A stretch of DNA of 64,000 nucleotides from Staphylococcus lutrae (GCF_002101335.1 NZ_CP020773.1:310001-374000), one strand, 5' to 3'; positions 41,483-51,524 are shown, counted from the stretch's first letter. Program-made: numbers and translations. The notes: a model not told the origin generated them from the letters alone.

Positions 41483-41485
41483 TAT

Positions 41486-41998
41486 TTATTTAAGTTGATT
41501 CACAATTTCTCTATTAAAATCATCTAAGTCATCTGGTGTACGACTTGTGACAATATTCTTATCCACCACGACAGATTGATCTACCACATTTGCACCTGCA
41601 TTAGATAAATCTTTACGTACATTCAATACAGCTGTCACAGTGCGGCCTTTCAACTCATCTGTATCAATTAAGATTTGTGGTCCATGACAAATCGCAAACG
41701 CTGGTAAATCTTCTTGTAAGAAATATTTCGCGAATTTACCATATCGTTGTTCAGCGTCACCACGTAATAAATCGGGTGAAAAACCACCTGGTAAAAGTAA
41801 ACCATCATAATCTTCTGGCTTAGCGTCCGCAATGGATACATCAACACTCACTTTTTCACCATGTTTGCCGACAACTTCTTCCTCTGTCGAATTCCCTATA
41901 ACCACAGTTTGATGACCTGCCGCTTCAAGGGCTGCTTTAGGACTTGTAAATTCAATATCCTCAAATTCGTTTGCTAATAATACTGCAACTTTTGCCAT
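41486..41998 (-). CDS. DJ-1/PfpI superfamily protein
   Basis: A 170-residue type 1 glutamine-amidotransferase-like protein. The nucleophile elbow is C104-H105 in [10 protein letters not shown], with an acidic residue near E11/E13 (ANEFEDIE). It fits the PfpI/YhbO branch, whose members act as glyoxalase III/deglycase or stress chaperones; protease activity is doubtful for the small forms. A close S. aureus homologue is known structurally. A good ribosome site (AAAGGTGATG) precedes the ATG. Confidence 0.87.
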   Translation of the reverse strand: MAKVAVLLANEFEDIEFTSPKAALEAAGHQTVVIGNSTEEEVVGKHGEKVSVDVSIADAKPEDYDGLLLPGGFSPDLLRGDAEQRYGKFAKYFLQEDLPAFAICHGPQILIDTDELKGRTVTAVLNVRKDLSNAGANVVDQSVVVDKNIVTSRTPDDLDDFNREIVNQLK

Positions 41999-42071
41999 TT
42001 TGCATCACCTTTCTTTGTCTGTCTAGTGATACGATACCCTTTTAAAAATAGTTCAAACATGTTGACCAAAA

Positions 42072-42233
42072 TTAACGTCGTAACTGATTCACTTTCGCTT
42101 CTAATTGATCTAACAAATGAATCCATTCATCAATATCAGTAATATCAATATCATTCGGATCTACATGTTCAATTTCATTTAAAAACTGCGTGAGTCTTTC
42201 TTTCACTTGATTCATTGTTTGTGGCTCTTTCAT
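42072..42233 (-). CDS. small conserved acidic protein (SE1561-type)
   Basis: A 53-residue, highly acidic protein (MKEPQTMNQVKERLTQFLNE, then IDITDIDEWIHLLDQLE) predicted as two helices. AAAGGAG stands 10 bases before the ATG, so it is a real gene despite its size. It resembles a small staphylococcal family annotated as SE1561, without known function. It lies alone between the DJ-1 gene and the divergent radical SAM gene. Confidence 0.7.
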   Translation of the reverse strand: MKEPQTMNQVKERLTQFLNEIEHVDPNDIDITDIDEWIHLLDQLEAKVNQLRR

Positions 42234-42347
42234 ACTTTATGATTCTCCTTTATAATTGCAATAGTCATAGTTATATTAACATGGATTTGATAGGACTCAA
42301 TGTAAAAAATTAAATCTCATGTACTTTTAAGATGAGGAGTTAGAAAA

Positions 42348-43517
42348 ATGTTAACGACCCAAAAGGACCCGATTTCCATAATGAATGATCCATGGGAACC
42401 CTATACCGACATAATAGAAAACGGTCAATTGACACTAAGCAATGTAGAGTTTACTACGACTCATTTATGTAATATGCGTTGCAGTCATTGTGCTGTAGGC
42501 TATACTTTACAAACGAAAGACCCCGAACCATTACCGATATCTTTAATTTTGCAACGGTTAGAAGAAATTCCAACTTTACGGACGATTTCGATTACTGGGG
42601 GTGAACCTATGTTTTCGAAAAAATCCATACGAGAAGTCGTCAAACCGTTACTTCGATATGCTAAACAACGTGGCATTTATGTCCAATTAAATTCTAATTT
42701 GACTTTGCCATTAGAACGCTATTTAGATATTGCTGAATATCTTGATGTACTTCATATTTCACACAACTGGGGAACAATTGAAACATTCACAGACGTCGGT
42801 TTCGGCGCGATGGCACAACAACCCCCATTAAAAGCAAAATTAAAACTTTATGAACAAATGATAACAAATGCCCGTACATTAAGCGAACAAGGGTTGTTTG
42901 TTTCAGCAGAGACGATGTTGAATCGCGGGACGTACCCACACTTAAAAAAGATCCATCGTGAAGTCGTTCATGATATGAAATGTCGGCGTCATGAGATTCA
43001 TCCGATGTATCCAGCTGATTTTGCAAGTCAGCTTGAAGTACTGGATTTAAAAACAATCAAAACTGCAATTTCAGAATTGCTGGATTTCAGGGATTTAGAT
43101 ACGTGGATGTTATTCGGTACACTTCCTATTTTCCCATGTTTACAAGACGAATTCGATGCGCAGTTACGTCAAAAATTACAACAAGCGCCTAATGTCACAA
43201 CTCGAAATGATCCAGATGGACGTAGTCGACTCAATGTTAACGTCTTTACTGGAAATGTGATTGTGACAGACTTTGGTGATGAAACGGGCACCATTGCAAA
43301 TATTCGTACGTCACGATTGACCGATGTGTTTCAACGATGGTTAGAAAGTGCGTTATCTTCAGCTATCAATTGTCACTGTCCTCATTTTAAATGCTTAGGA
43401 CCTAATATCCTTGTTAAAAACATGTATTATCCAAATGTGGATTTCAAAACACAAGAAGCACGTATGCACCTCAATCATACAAAAACCGTTACAAATGGCA
43501 CAGAACACGCATACTAA
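42348..43517 (+). CDS. radical SAM protein, YfkAB-like
   Basis: A 389-residue radical S-adenosylmethionine protein. The cluster cysteines are C41, C45 and C48 (LCNMRCSHC, CX3CX2C), and the GGEP motif follows in SITGGEPMF. A C-terminal part with extra cysteines (NCHCPHFKC) could hold an auxiliary cluster. It follows the YfkAB family of Bacillus, whose reaction is unknown. Start supported by GATGAGGAG. Stand-alone gene with terminator. Confidence 0.82.
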   Translation: MLTTQKDPISIMNDPWEPYTDIIENGQLTLSNVEFTTTHLCNMRCSHCAVGYTLQTKDPEPLPISLILQRLEEIPTLRTISITGGEPMFSKKSIREVVKPLLRYAKQRGIYVQLNSNLTLPLERYLDIAEYLDVLHISHNWGTIETFTDVGFGAMAQQPPLKAKLKLYEQMITNARTLSEQGLFVSAETMLNRGTYPHLKKIHREVVHDMKCRRHEIHPMYPADFASQLEVLDLKTIKTAISELLDFRDLDTWMLFGTLPIFPCLQDEFDAQLRQKLQQAPNVTTRNDPDGRSRLNVNVFTGNVIVTDFGDETGTIANIRTSRLTDVFQRWLESALSSAINCHCPHFKCLGPNILVKNMYYPNVDFKTQEARMHLNHTKTVTNGTEHAY

Positions 43518-43524
43518 CTATTCA

Positions 43525-43572
43525 AAAAACATGAGACGACAAATCCATAGCGGGTCGTCCCATGTTTTCTTT
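43525..43572 (+). terminator. terminator of the radical SAM gene
   Basis: AAAACATGAGACGAC pairs with GTCGTCCCATGTTTT (one mismatch), followed by CTTTCTC and TTTTTT. Confidence 0.8.
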
Positions 43573-43879
43573 CTCTTTTTTACAACCATTGTGAGATGAA
43601 ATCAATGCCTCGATTGTTGACTTTATCCATGCAAAAAGCACGCCCACTACAAGATGAATCATCACTTCATCCATTGTAAAAAGGAGCGTGCCTTGAAAGA
43701 TCATTTGTAATCAAATCAGTCGTTTCATCTATGTTCAAACAGACTGAAACGCATTAGCCATCCATCATCGTCAATGGCGTTCTTACGTTTTCTATTGATG
43801 CAAGAGCTTTATCAAGCCTTTTTCATTCGTCTCATTACACATCTCAACTGACGTGTAACGCCTCTCATTCGAGTGTGTT
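43573..43879. other. intergenic region without recognisable gene
   Basis: Short open frames on both strands lack ribosome sites and match nothing known. Confidence 0.45.
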
Positions 43880-44398
43880 TTATTGCTTGTATTCCAATTC
43901 AGAAATAAATTGTAACGTCTCTTTACTTTCTTTTCGACGTGCTTTTCGACGCGCGACACGTGCTTCAGCTGTCTGATGAAACCATTTTTCTGCTTCCGAC
44001 TCTGGATAAACAGCCGGAATTTGTGTCGGTTTCCCCTGTTCATCTATAGCGACAAAAGTTAAAAAGCTCAGGGCTGCTAACACTTGTCTATTGTTTGGAA
44101 TATCCTCAATCAAAATTTGAACACAAATTTCCATAGATGAATTCCCTGCATACGACACCATTGCAATATACGTTAAAATATCGCCCTTGCGAATGGGTTT
44201 TAAAAAGTCAACCGAATCCGTTGAGGCTGTAACCACCGTTTGATTGGCATGTTTTTTGGCACATATCGCCGCAATTTCATCTATATTGGCCATCATTGTA
44301 CCGCCAAATAACGTCCCCAAATGATTCGTATCTTGAGGAAAGACTTGTCTAGATTTGAAAACTTTAGAATCTTGCATTGCTTTTTGATTTATTTTCAA
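43880..44398 (-). CDS. acyl-CoA thioesterase, hotdog fold (YkhA/YciA type)
   Basis: A 172-residue cytoplasmic thioesterase releasing CoA from acyl-CoA. The hotdog motif HLGTLFGGTMMANIDEIAAI includes the catalytic Asp near residue 40; a second strand region FLKPIRKGDILTYIAMV follows. The C-terminal ~35 residues are basic (EARVARRKARRKESKE). The start is most likely TTG at 44398, with AAGGTGG 7 bases upstream; an ATG at codon 8 would clip the conserved N-terminus only slightly. Confidence 0.85.
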   Translation of the reverse strand: MKINQKAMQDSKVFKSRQVFPQDTNHLGTLFGGTMMANIDEIAAICAKKHANQTVVTASTDSVDFLKPIRKGDILTYIAMVSYAGNSSMEICVQILIEDIPNNRQVLAALSFLTFVAIDEQGKPTQIPAVYPESEAEKWFHQTAEARVARRKARRKESKETLQFISELEYKQ

Positions 44399-44416
44399 TT
44401 TGAAACCACCTTTTTA

Positions 44417-45649
44417 TCAATCCAACCAATTTCCGTTTTTAAAGACTTGCTCTTCGGTTCCATCCACTTTAATACCGTAAATATTGAGATCACGACTGCC
44501 AATCATAAAGTCAACATGCGTCAATGAATCATTCAAGCCGTGTGCCTGTAGTTCTTCAGATGTCATTGTCGTACCGTTTTGAAGGTTAAAGGCATATGCC
44601 GCACCTAAAGCAATATGACATGATGCATTTTCATCAAACAAAGTATTGTAGAATATCATGTTTTTATTTGAAATCGGAGAATCTACAGGGACTAAAGCGA
44701 CTTCACCTAAACGACGCGCACCTTCGTCTGTGTTCAACAAGTCTGCTAATACAGTTTCACCTTTTTCAGCTTCAAATGCAACGACTTTGCCTTCTTCAAA
44801 TGTCAATTTGAATCCGTCAATAATTGCGCCGTTATAACTTAATGGGCGTGTATTCGTTACATAACCGTTCACATGTCGGCAGTCCGGAGCAGTAAAAACT
44901 TCCTCTGTTGGAATATTCGCGACAAAGACTTGCCCATTTTCAGTGTAACTTGCAGGCTCTTCCCAAATATGCCCTTCAGGTAGTCCGATATGCAAATCTG
45001 TTCCTTCTGAAACAAAGTGAAGCGCTTTGTATGCCTTATCATTTAACTGTTTAGCACGAACTTTTAAATTTTGAACATGTTGCTCCCAATTTTTAATTGG
45101 ATCGTTCCCGTCTACTCTCACAATGCTTAAAATATCTTCCAAAAATCGACTCATCGCTTCTTCTTCATTCAAATCTGGATAAACGCGCTGCGCCCAAGCT
45201 GGAGTCGGATATGCTGCTACCAGCCACGGAAAACTGTTCTTTTGCGCTGCCATCATATATGGTTTAAACGCTTGAGCGTATTGAAGTTGTGCCGTTTTAA
45301 TCTTTTCAGGTGCAATATCGTTTAACAAATGCGGGTCTGCTGACACCAAAGCCAATTGACACGCTCCACGATGCACATAGTCCATGCGTTCTTCAACGTC
45401 GTACGGTTTAAGATCATGCTCAAAATAAGATACCGGCTCATATTCATAGGCGAGTCGTTGTAATATTGGGTCGCTATAGTCTACTCTCACATCAGAAGCC
45501 CCCGCTTCATATGCTTCCTTGACAATCATTCTTGTGAATTCTATCGTCTCAACTGACGCGCGGATAAAAACAGGTTGTCCTTTCTGAACATTCATACCAA
45601 AACGAACGAGTAGTGTCGCATATTGTTGTAATCGTTGCGTTAATGTCAT
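44417..45649 (-). CDS. M29-family aminopeptidase (AmpS/AmpT type)
   Basis: A 410-residue metallo-aminopeptidase. Metal ligands are conserved in the C-terminal domain: Glu in NIPTEEVFTAPD and LGEVALVP, Tyr/His in the NTLFDENASCHIALG segment and Asp in HVDFMIGSRDLNIYG. The cytosolic family trims N-terminal residues from short peptides with Co2+ or Zn2+. Ribosome site GGGAGGC before ATG; UPF0435 gene just upstream on the same strand. Confidence 0.9.
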   Translation of the reverse strand: MTLTQRLQQYATLLVRFGMNVQKGQPVFIRASVETIEFTRMIVKEAYEAGASDVRVDYSDPILQRLAYEYEPVSYFEHDLKPYDVEERMDYVHRGACQLALVSADPHLLNDIAPEKIKTAQLQYAQAFKPYMMAAQKNSFPWLVAAYPTPAWAQRVYPDLNEEEAMSRFLEDILSIVRVDGNDPIKNWEQHVQNLKVRAKQLNDKAYKALHFVSEGTDLHIGLPEGHIWEEPASYTENGQVFVANIPTEEVFTAPDCRHVNGYVTNTRPLSYNGAIIDGFKLTFEEGKVVAFEAEKGETVLADLLNTDEGARRLGEVALVPVDSPISNKNMIFYNTLFDENASCHIALGAAYAFNLQNGTTMTSEELQAHGLNDSLTHVDFMIGSRDLNIYGIKVDGTEEQVFKNGNWLD

Positions 45650-45670
45650 TTAAAATGCCTCCCATTCAAA

Positions 45671-45874
45671 TTACTTTTTTGCTTGACCAAGGGCTTCAGT
45701 AATCCCTGTCATTTCACTTGGTGTAAAGTCACGCTTAGATGTGACAAATGCATGTATTTCTTCAATATCTTCGCGGTGTTTTTCTTCATAATGATCTGGG
45801 TCAATTAAGCCAGGATTCACTAAATTCAAACGGTCACGAATTTCAATAATCATTTCTTCTATTGATTTTGACAT
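45671..45874 (-). CDS. UPF0435/DUF1128 family small protein
   Basis: A 67-residue helical protein (SIEEMIIEIRDRLNLVNPGL, then DFTPSEMTGITEALGQAK), the DUF1128 family next to ptpA/aminopeptidase genes in Bacillus and Staphylococcus. I start at the ATG at 45874, preceded by AAAGGATGG. Function unknown. Confidence 0.82.
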   Translation of the reverse strand: MSKSIEEMIIEIRDRLNLVNPGLIDPDHYEEKHREDIEEIHAFVTSKRDFTPSEMTGITEALGQAKK

Positions 45875-46006
45875 GAATACCATCCTTTCATCCTCCATAT
45901 TTTATCAAAGTGTTGAATATTTGAAAAATTTTTGTCATAATCTCTTTCGAATGCGTTTAAAAAAAGATAAAATGGGCATATAGATTACAATATGGAGGTT
46001 AATGAC

Positions 46007-46465
46007 ATGACTACAGTTGCTTTTGTCTGTTTAGGCAATATCTGTCGCTCCCCAATGGCTGAAGCGATAATGCGTCAACGCCTAAAGGATCGCAATATTG
46101 ATGATATTGAAGTATACTCTAGAGGGACAGGACGCTGGAACCTCGGTGAACCCCCTCATGAAGGCACACAAAAAATCCTGAAGGCACATCACATTCCTTT
46201 TGATGAGATGAAGAGTGAATTATTGACAGACAAAGATCATTTTGATTTTGTCATTGCAATGGATCAAAGTAACATCACAAATATCAAACAGATCCATCCT
46301 CACCTTAAGGGACAACTATTTAAGCTGTTGGAATTCAGTGATAGGGCAGAAACAGATGTGCCCGACCCATATTATACAGACAATTTTGAAGAGGTATTTG
46401 ACATGATACAATCTTCTATAGACAATTTAATCAACTTTATTTTGAAAGAGACACGAAAGGGGTAA
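46007..46465 (+). CDS. ptpA: low-molecular-weight protein tyrosine phosphatase PtpA
   Basis: A 152-residue phosphatase: P-loop C8-x5-R14 in VCLGNICRSPMAEA and general acid in DVPDPYY near residue 118. In S. aureus PtpA is secreted during infection and dephosphorylates host proteins. Start at 46007, because GGAGG is 8 bases upstream of that ATG and the frame start at 45992 lies within it. Followed after 7 bases by a YtxH-type gene, so two genes form an operon ended by the hairpin at 46905-46947. Confidence 0.93.
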   Translation: MTTVAFVCLGNICRSPMAEAIMRQRLKDRNIDDIEVYSRGTGRWNLGEPPHEGTQKILKAHHIPFDEMKSELLTDKDHFDFVIAMDQSNITNIKQIHPHLKGQLFKLLEFSDRAETDVPDPYYTDNFEEVFDMIQSSIDNLINFILKETRKG

Positions 46466-46472
46466 CATCATT

Positions 46473-46760
46473 ATGCAAAACAAATTAATTCCTGGAATTT
46501 TACTTGGTGCAACAGTGGGTGGTGCCATTGCGCTTATCGATAAAAATACGCGCCGTTCAGTTCAAACAACACTTCATCAAATCAAAACGGGAGAACGTTC
46601 TAGTCAACCTTCTAAATTCAATCAAATCAAAGATGAAATCATGTACTGGAAAAATACGATTGATGAAATCCGCCGTAATAATCCAGAATTAGAACGTTCT
46701 TTATTAAATGCAAAAGACACATTAATGGCACGTAAAAACAATAAAAAAATCGGATTATAA
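46473..46760 (+). CDS. YtxH-like small membrane-associated protein
   Basis: A 95-residue protein: an N-terminal glycine-rich hydrophobic stretch (IPGILLGATVGGAIALI) followed by a charged helical region (IKDEIMYWKNTIDEIRRN). This is the YtxH pattern of Gram-positive general-stress or envelope proteins. Co-transcribed with ptpA. Role unknown. Confidence 0.7.
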   Translation: MQNKLIPGILLGATVGGAIALIDKNTRRSVQTTLHQIKTGERSSQPSKFNQIKDEIMYWKNTIDEIRRNNPELERSLLNAKDTLMARKNNKKIGL

Positions 46761-46904
46761 TGTTCGAAAATAACGACACCTAAAACGAATGACAAGTCGC
46801 AACAGCAAGGTATGGACAGCGAATGCAATTTCAAATCGATGCAATACTTAAATTGTAGTCGGTCGCCATGTCGTTCATATGCTTGATATTCGTCTAACTT
46901 GATC

Positions 46905-46955
46905 AGGGCAATTTCAATGCATACTTATGATGCCACGGAATTGCCCTTTTTAATT
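46905..46955 (+). terminator. terminator of the ptpA operon
   Basis: AGGGCAATT (46905-46913) with AATTGCCCT (46939-46947), then TTTTAATTTT. Confidence 0.85.
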
Positions 46956-46976
46956 TTATTGCGAAGGAGATTTATT

Positions 46977-48299
46977 ATGTCTAAAAAAGAAGCGCCAAAA
47001 GCGCCTGGGGTTGATTCTTCTAAAACCAAAAATCCAAATGATGACGCCCAGCAAAATACAAAAGAATCGGCGCCTGCACCCGATCGAAAAGGTGATGGGA
47101 ACGGTGAGATAGAAGCAAAACGCCATTTTGTTAAACCTCAGCCTTTTCAGTCAAAAGAAGCGCCAAAAGAAAATCAAACTTTCTTTGTATCACGTATTAA
47201 TAAACCTGTGAAATATACAGATCGTCCAAATTTCTTTAATTATTTAATTTATCGAATCGGTAAGGATGATGCTTCAGGCTTGGCGGCACAGCTGGCATAC
47301 TATTTTATGCTGTCCCTTTTCCCGATGCTGATTTTTATTTTGTCGCTCGTCCCATACTTCAACATCGACCGGGATGTCATCACAGCGCAAATTTCCAACA
47401 ATGCCCCTGCTGATACCGCTTCGATCATTACTGGTATTATCGATGATGTCATGGGAAATGCCAATGGCGGTCTCTTATCTATCGGGTTGATTTTAGCATT
47501 GTGGACGGCATCTAATGGTATGACAGCGCTCATGAACGCTTTTAATGTCGCTTACGATATCGAGGATAGCCGTAACTTTTTCGTTTCAAAACTATTAGCT
47601 GTCGTTTTTACGCTATTAATTGGCATCACTTTGCCTTTAACCCTCGTATTATTTACCTTTGGCCAACAAATCGGTAATTTATTATTTGGACCGTTAGGCT
47701 TAGATGAACAAGTCCGGTGGGTGTTTAGCGTATTACGAACGGCTTTACCAATACTTGCTGTCTTCATCGTCTTTATCATCATGTACACGTTTGCACCAAA
47801 CGTTAAAATTAAATTTAAATCGGTATTCCCAGGCGCAATATTCGCCACTGTCGTTTGGATTTTAGGTTCATTGGCATTTGGTTATTACGTGTCAAATTTT
47901 GCGAACTATTCTAAAACGTATGGAAGCATTGGTGGCATTATCGTCCTCATGTTGTGGCTGTATATCACAGGCTTTATTTTAATTATTGGGGCTGAAATCA
48001 ATGCCATTGTCCACCAACGTAAAGTGGTTAAAGGAAAAACACCAGAGGAACAAGTTTATGACGAACTTGAATTTAAAGGCGAGGAAGATCTCGTCCCAGC
48101 GTATAACAATTATGGGGAAACAGATGAATCATCAACTGAACAAACGGATCATCAGTCTAGCACACAACAAGCATCTCAGTCATCAAAAGATGAAACAGCG
48201 CCATCAGATGACCGAGCGCCACAATATCAATCACCTGAAAAAGCCGAACGAACAAACCCGGGTCGGTCAAAACATATTAAAACAACAGATGAACAATAA
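46977..48299 (+). CDS. YihY/BrkB-family membrane protein (formerly 'ribonuclease BN')
   Basis: A 440-residue protein with six or more membrane helices at about 105-345 (LAAQLAYYFMLSLFPMLIFI, NGGLLSIGLILALW, YGSIGGIIVLMLWLYITGFI). Disordered hydrophilic tails sit on both ends (N-terminal ~85 residues, C-terminal ~85 residues rich in S, Q, E and T). The old ribonuclease BN name was a misassignment; the function remains unknown. Start at 46977 with AAGGAG upstream. It is followed by the carbonic anhydrase gene at 28 bases. Confidence 0.85.
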   Translation: MSKKEAPKAPGVDSSKTKNPNDDAQQNTKESAPAPDRKGDGNGEIEAKRHFVKPQPFQSKEAPKENQTFFVSRINKPVKYTDRPNFFNYLIYRIGKDDASGLAAQLAYYFMLSLFPMLIFILSLVPYFNIDRDVITAQISNNAPADTASIITGIIDDVMGNANGGLLSIGLILALWTASNGMTALMNAFNVAYDIEDSRNFFVSKLLAVVFTLLIGITLPLTLVLFTFGQQIGNLLFGPLGLDEQVRWVFSVLRTALPILAVFIVFIIMYTFAPNVKIKFKSVFPGAIFATVVWILGSLAFGYYVSNFANYSKTYGSIGGIIVLMLWLYITGFILIIGAEINAIVHQRKVVKGKTPEEQVYDELEFKGEEDLVPAYNNYGETDESSTEQTDHQSSTQQASQSSKDETAPSDDRAPQYQSPEKAERTNPGRSKHIKTTDEQ

Positions 48300-48327
48300 G
48301 GTTTGTACATGATTGGGAGGAAGTCGT

Positions 48328-48909
48328 ATGACTTTATTAGAACACATATTACAATTCAATAAAAAATTTGTTGCTGAGAAAGCTTATGAAGCCTATGCGA
48401 CAAGTAAAACACCTTCAAAAAAAGCAGTACTCTTAACGTGCATGGATACGCGTTTACAGGACTTATCCACAAAAGCGCTTGGCTTTAATAATGGGGATTT
48501 AAAAGTCGTCAAAAATGCTGGTGCAACAATCAGTCATCCATATGGATCAACAATGAGGAGTTTACTCGTAGGTATCTATGCGTTAGGTGCAGAAGAAATC
48601 ATTATCATGGGACACAAAGATTGTGGCATGGGCCAAATTAATGTTGAACAGGTGGTAGCAACGATGCAACAGCGCGGTGTTCAGCCACATGTTTTTGACA
48701 TACTTGAACATTCTGGAATCGACGTGTCCAACTTTTTAAAAGGATTTGACAATGTATATGACAATGTCAAACAAAACATTGCTATGATTTATGCTCATCC
48801 ACTTTTTGACAATCAAGTCCCTGTACACGGTTTAGTGATTGATCCACATACAGGTGAATTGGAACTCGTTCACGATGGCTATGCCCATGCACATCAAAAC
48901 AATGAATAA
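48328..48909 (+). CDS. beta-carbonic anhydrase
   Basis: Interconverts CO2 and bicarbonate. The 193 residues have the beta-class zinc site: C38, D40 and R42 (LTCMDTRL) and H96 and C99 (GHKDCGMG). It fits the short YtiB-type of Firmicutes. Start at 48328, which has GGGAGGA 7 bases upstream. Probably co-transcribed with the YihY gene. Bicarbonate supply matters for growth in air; S. aureus is reported to depend on the MpsAB transporter instead, so whether mpsAB is also present in this genome is worth knowing. Confidence 0.9.
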   Translation: MTLLEHILQFNKKFVAEKAYEAYATSKTPSKKAVLLTCMDTRLQDLSTKALGFNNGDLKVVKNAGATISHPYGSTMRSLLVGIYALGAEEIIIMGHKDCGMGQINVEQVVATMQQRGVQPHVFDILEHSGIDVSNFLKGFDNVYDNVKQNIAMIYAHPLFDNQVPVHGLVIDPHTGELELVHDGYAHAHQNNE

Positions 48910-48961
48910 CTGAGTTAAAGATGAACAACACGCTTTCCACCATTGCGTTGATAAAATAAAA

Positions 48962-49074
48962 AATCGGACGAATCACATAAATTTATGATATGCGCCCGTC
49001 AAAGTAACCAATTTAAAATTGAAAACTTTGACGGGCGCATATCACAGATGATTGTCCTTTCCATCAGTCCGATT
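48962..49074. terminator. nested long hairpin between carbonic anhydrase and vraR
   Basis: A 19-bp perfect stem (48987-49005 with 49025-49043, core GCGCCCGTCAAAGT) is enclosed by a second inverted pair AATCGGAC/GTCCGATT (48962-48969 and 49067-49074). It separates convergent genes and should terminate both, although no classic T-run follows the inner stem. Confidence 0.6.
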
Positions 49075-49151
49075 GATGATGACGTCTGATTTTATTATTA
49101 AATTAGCGCATCTTAACGTCCTTTTCAATCCCCCTCTCTTATAGGATTCAC

Positions 49152-49781
49152 TTACTCTATTAAGCCATGTTGAAATGCATAAATAACAGCCTGCGTTCTA
49201 TCTTGAACTTCGAGCTTACTCAATATATTACTCACATGTGTTTTTACAGTTTTAATGGTAATGTGGGAGGCGCTTGCAATCTCTTGATTTGAATACCCTT
49301 TTGCAATCAATAATAATATTTCCATTTCCCGCTCTGTTAACAGCTCATATAATTCTGCACGTTGCTTCATACGATTGCGCATTTTAACTAAAACTTCAGC
49401 TTCAAATACGGACTCCCCTGCATTGGTTTTGCGGACTGCTTCCGCGATATCATTTGCACTCGTCGTTTTTAATATATAGCTATCTACCCCAGCATCAAGC
49501 GCACGATAAACTTCCTTGTCCTCGATGTAACTTGTCAGCATAACGACCTTAATTTGAGGTAAGTCTTTCTTAATTTGTGCTGTTGCTTCTACACCGTCCA
49601 TATCGGTCATCAACAAGTCCATTAAAATCAAATCCGGCTTAAGCGCATGAGCTTTTTCAATCGCTTCTTTACCTGAAGCCCCTTCCCCTACAACTTCAAT
49701 ATCCGGTTGTGTTGATAAATAACTTGAAATACCAATACGAACCATTTCATGATCATCTACAAATAATACTTTAACTGTCAT
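49152..49781 (-). CDS. vraR: cell-wall-stress response regulator VraR
   Basis: A 209-residue NarL/LuxR-family response regulator. The receiver domain has D9/D10 and phosphorylated D55 ([10 protein letters not shown]); the LuxR helix-turn-helix is at about 145-205 ([20 protein letters not shown]). On activation by VraS it switches on peptidoglycan synthesis genes. Start at 49781, with AGGAGG 6 bases upstream; the open frame beyond is vraS. Overlaps vraS by 11 bases. Length equals that of S. aureus VraR. Confidence 0.96.
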   Translation of the reverse strand: MTVKVLFVDDHEMVRIGISSYLSTQPDIEVVGEGASGKEAIEKAHALKPDLILMDLLMTDMDGVEATAQIKKDLPQIKVVMLTSYIEDKEVYRALDAGVDSYILKTTSANDIAEAVRKTNAGESVFEAEVLVKMRNRMKQRAELYELLTEREMEILLLIAKGYSNQEIASASHITIKTVKTHVSNILSKLEVQDRTQAVIYAFQHGLIE

Positions 49782-50814
49782 GTTTAGCCTCCTTTTCAAG
49801 TGGTGCTTTGACTTCAATTCTTGTTCCTGCATCGGGCAATGACACAATATGCAATGTCGCTCCAATTTCAATGGCACGCTCTTGCATATTTTTTAAACCA
49901 TAACTTTGTTCCAATTGATCATTCACATTAAATCCAATCCCATCATCTTGAATACGGAGCAACAAATGATCTTTAAGTTTTAATAATTCAACCGTCACTT
50001 GAGTCCCTTTCGCATGGCGTAATGTATTGGAAATCGCTTCTTGTGTAATTCTAAACAAATGATCTTCAATCCCTTTTGGCACTTCAATTTCATCAATTTC
50101 TTGAACGACTTTCATCGGAACTTTCCGCTGTAAATCTGTCACAAGCGATTTAATCCCCTCACCGAGTGATTTATTTTTTAATCCAATCGGTCTCAAATGA
50201 AGCAACAACGCACGCATCTCCAACTGTGAATCTTGAATCATTTTCTCAAGTGTTGGAATTTGTTGATCAAGGGGTGGCGCTAATTCCGTTTCTTTAATCG
50301 CAGACAACATCATACTAGCTGCAAAAAGCTGTTGAGAGACACTGTCATGCAATTCACGTGCGAGCCTTTGTCGCTCATCTTCAATTATTTTTTTCACCTT
50401 CAAATCATTTAAATTATATGATTCATTCGTTAAATTTTGAGTTTTAATTCGCATTTTATGAAGGGACTGATTAAGAGGAACCAATGCTTGATAAAGTTCA
50501 ATGGTTTCATTATAGAGTTCAATTTGTTGGTCATTAATCCCTACCGTCTCACCTTCAAATGCGCGCTCAATTTGTTGTTTGAGCCAATCGTTTTGTTGAT
50601 TAATTTTATAAGCAAGCACACTCCCAACGATAATACACAAAAAGATAACGACTAAGTTTAAAAATATGAAAACCGGTATCCCTAAAATTTGTGTATAAAA
50701 CATCCCCTGGAAATAAATAATGTTAGTAAAAACTTTATCAATAAAAAAGAACGTCGTTAACATACTGTAAACGAGTATTAACATCGATCCAATGGCTCGG
50801 ACGTAATGATTCAT
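49771..50814 (-). CDS. vraS: cell-wall-stress sensor histidine kinase VraS
   Basis: A 347-residue membrane kinase: two N-terminal helices (about 7-27 and 44-68) with a very short outside loop, a HisKA_3 domain with H156 in [10 protein letters not shown], and a HATPase_c domain with the N and G boxes ([19 protein letters not shown]). LiaS-type 'intramembrane sensing' kinase; with VraT it detects cell-wall antibiotics. Overlaps vraT by 4 bases (ATGA). Confidence 0.96.
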   Translation of the reverse strand: MNHYVRAIGSMLILVYSMLTTFFFIDKVFTNIIYFQGMFYTQILGIPVFIFLNLVVIFLCIIVGSVLAYKINQQNDWLKQQIERAFEGETVGINDQQIELYNETIELYQALVPLNQSLHKMRIKTQNLTNESYNLNDLKVKKIIEDERQRLARELHDSVSQQLFAASMMLSAIKETELAPPLDQQIPTLEKMIQDSQLEMRALLLHLRPIGLKNKSLGEGIKSLVTDLQRKVPMKVVQEIDEIEVPKGIEDHLFRITQEAISNTLRHAKGTQVTVELLKLKDHLLLRIQDDGIGFNVNDQLEQSYGLKNMQERAIEIGATLHIVSLPDAGTRIEVKAPLEKEAKHDS

Positions 50815-51512
50815 CGATAAATCACCTCAACATCTCCAATAAATGTTGAAATGAATAAATTCACTGTATAATTATCAGGTTTATGCTGAGATTGTTTTTG
50901 GATGTTATTATTTTCAATTTTAAAATGTTGCTGATCGAGTGACACATTCCCATAAAAAGCGGCTACATTTAAATTCACATTATAATTAAGGGGAACGATG
51001 ACTTGAACCTTGCCTACAATATGTCTTATGACGATATGGTTTTGCATTTTTAAATTTGCAGCTTTCGTCATATCAACGACGATATCCCCAATGCCGTGTT
51101 GAATTTGTAAATCTTCCCATTTATAAACATACACGGGTGTTTTTTGTTCACCAAACCATTTTTGTTTAATAAATGAGGGCGTATGCACATCTTCATCAAT
51201 TGATACAATTTCAAGTGGACGTCTTTTATACTTAATATACCGAAATGCGACGATAATCATAAAAATAAATAAAATCATCAGCGTATACTTATTTGATAAT
51301 AATGTGAATAAGATCATTAATGCGCCAATCCAAAAACATAACAAGCCACGCACTTTATGAAAATAAATATAACCGACATACATTAAAATACTGCCTAATA
51401 ACAATACAAATAAAAAACCTATCTTTTCAAAAAAGATATAATACAGATTTGCAATAATCATCAGCGCAGTAAAAATAATCAGTAGTTCAGTCGAAATATA
51501 TTTTTGTGTCAT
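50811..51512 (-). CDS. vraT: VraT (YvqF/LiaF-like) membrane regulator
   Basis: A 233-residue protein with four clustered membrane helices (about 10-100) and a soluble C-terminal LiaF-like beta domain ([26 protein letters not shown]). VraT is needed for VraSR signalling and beta-lactam resistance in S. aureus. Same length as the S. aureus protein, same operon order. Confidence 0.95.
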   Translation of the reverse strand: MTQKYISTELLIIFTALMIIANLYYIFFEKIGFLFVLLLGSILMYVGYIYFHKVRGLLCFWIGALMILFTLLSNKYTLMILFIFMIIVAFRYIKYKRRPLEIVSIDEDVHTPSFIKQKWFGEQKTPVYVYKWEDLQIQHGIGDIVVDMTKAANLKMQNHIVIRHIVGKVQVIVPLNYNVNLNVAAFYGNVSLDQQHFKIENNNIQKQSQHKPDNYTVNLFISTFIGDVEVIYR

Positions 51513-51524
51513 ATTTCCACCTTT

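Noticed and set aside
43522-43704. 60-codon minus-strand frame in the 43.5 kb gap
   Set aside because: Overlaps the radical SAM terminator and lacks a ribosome site.
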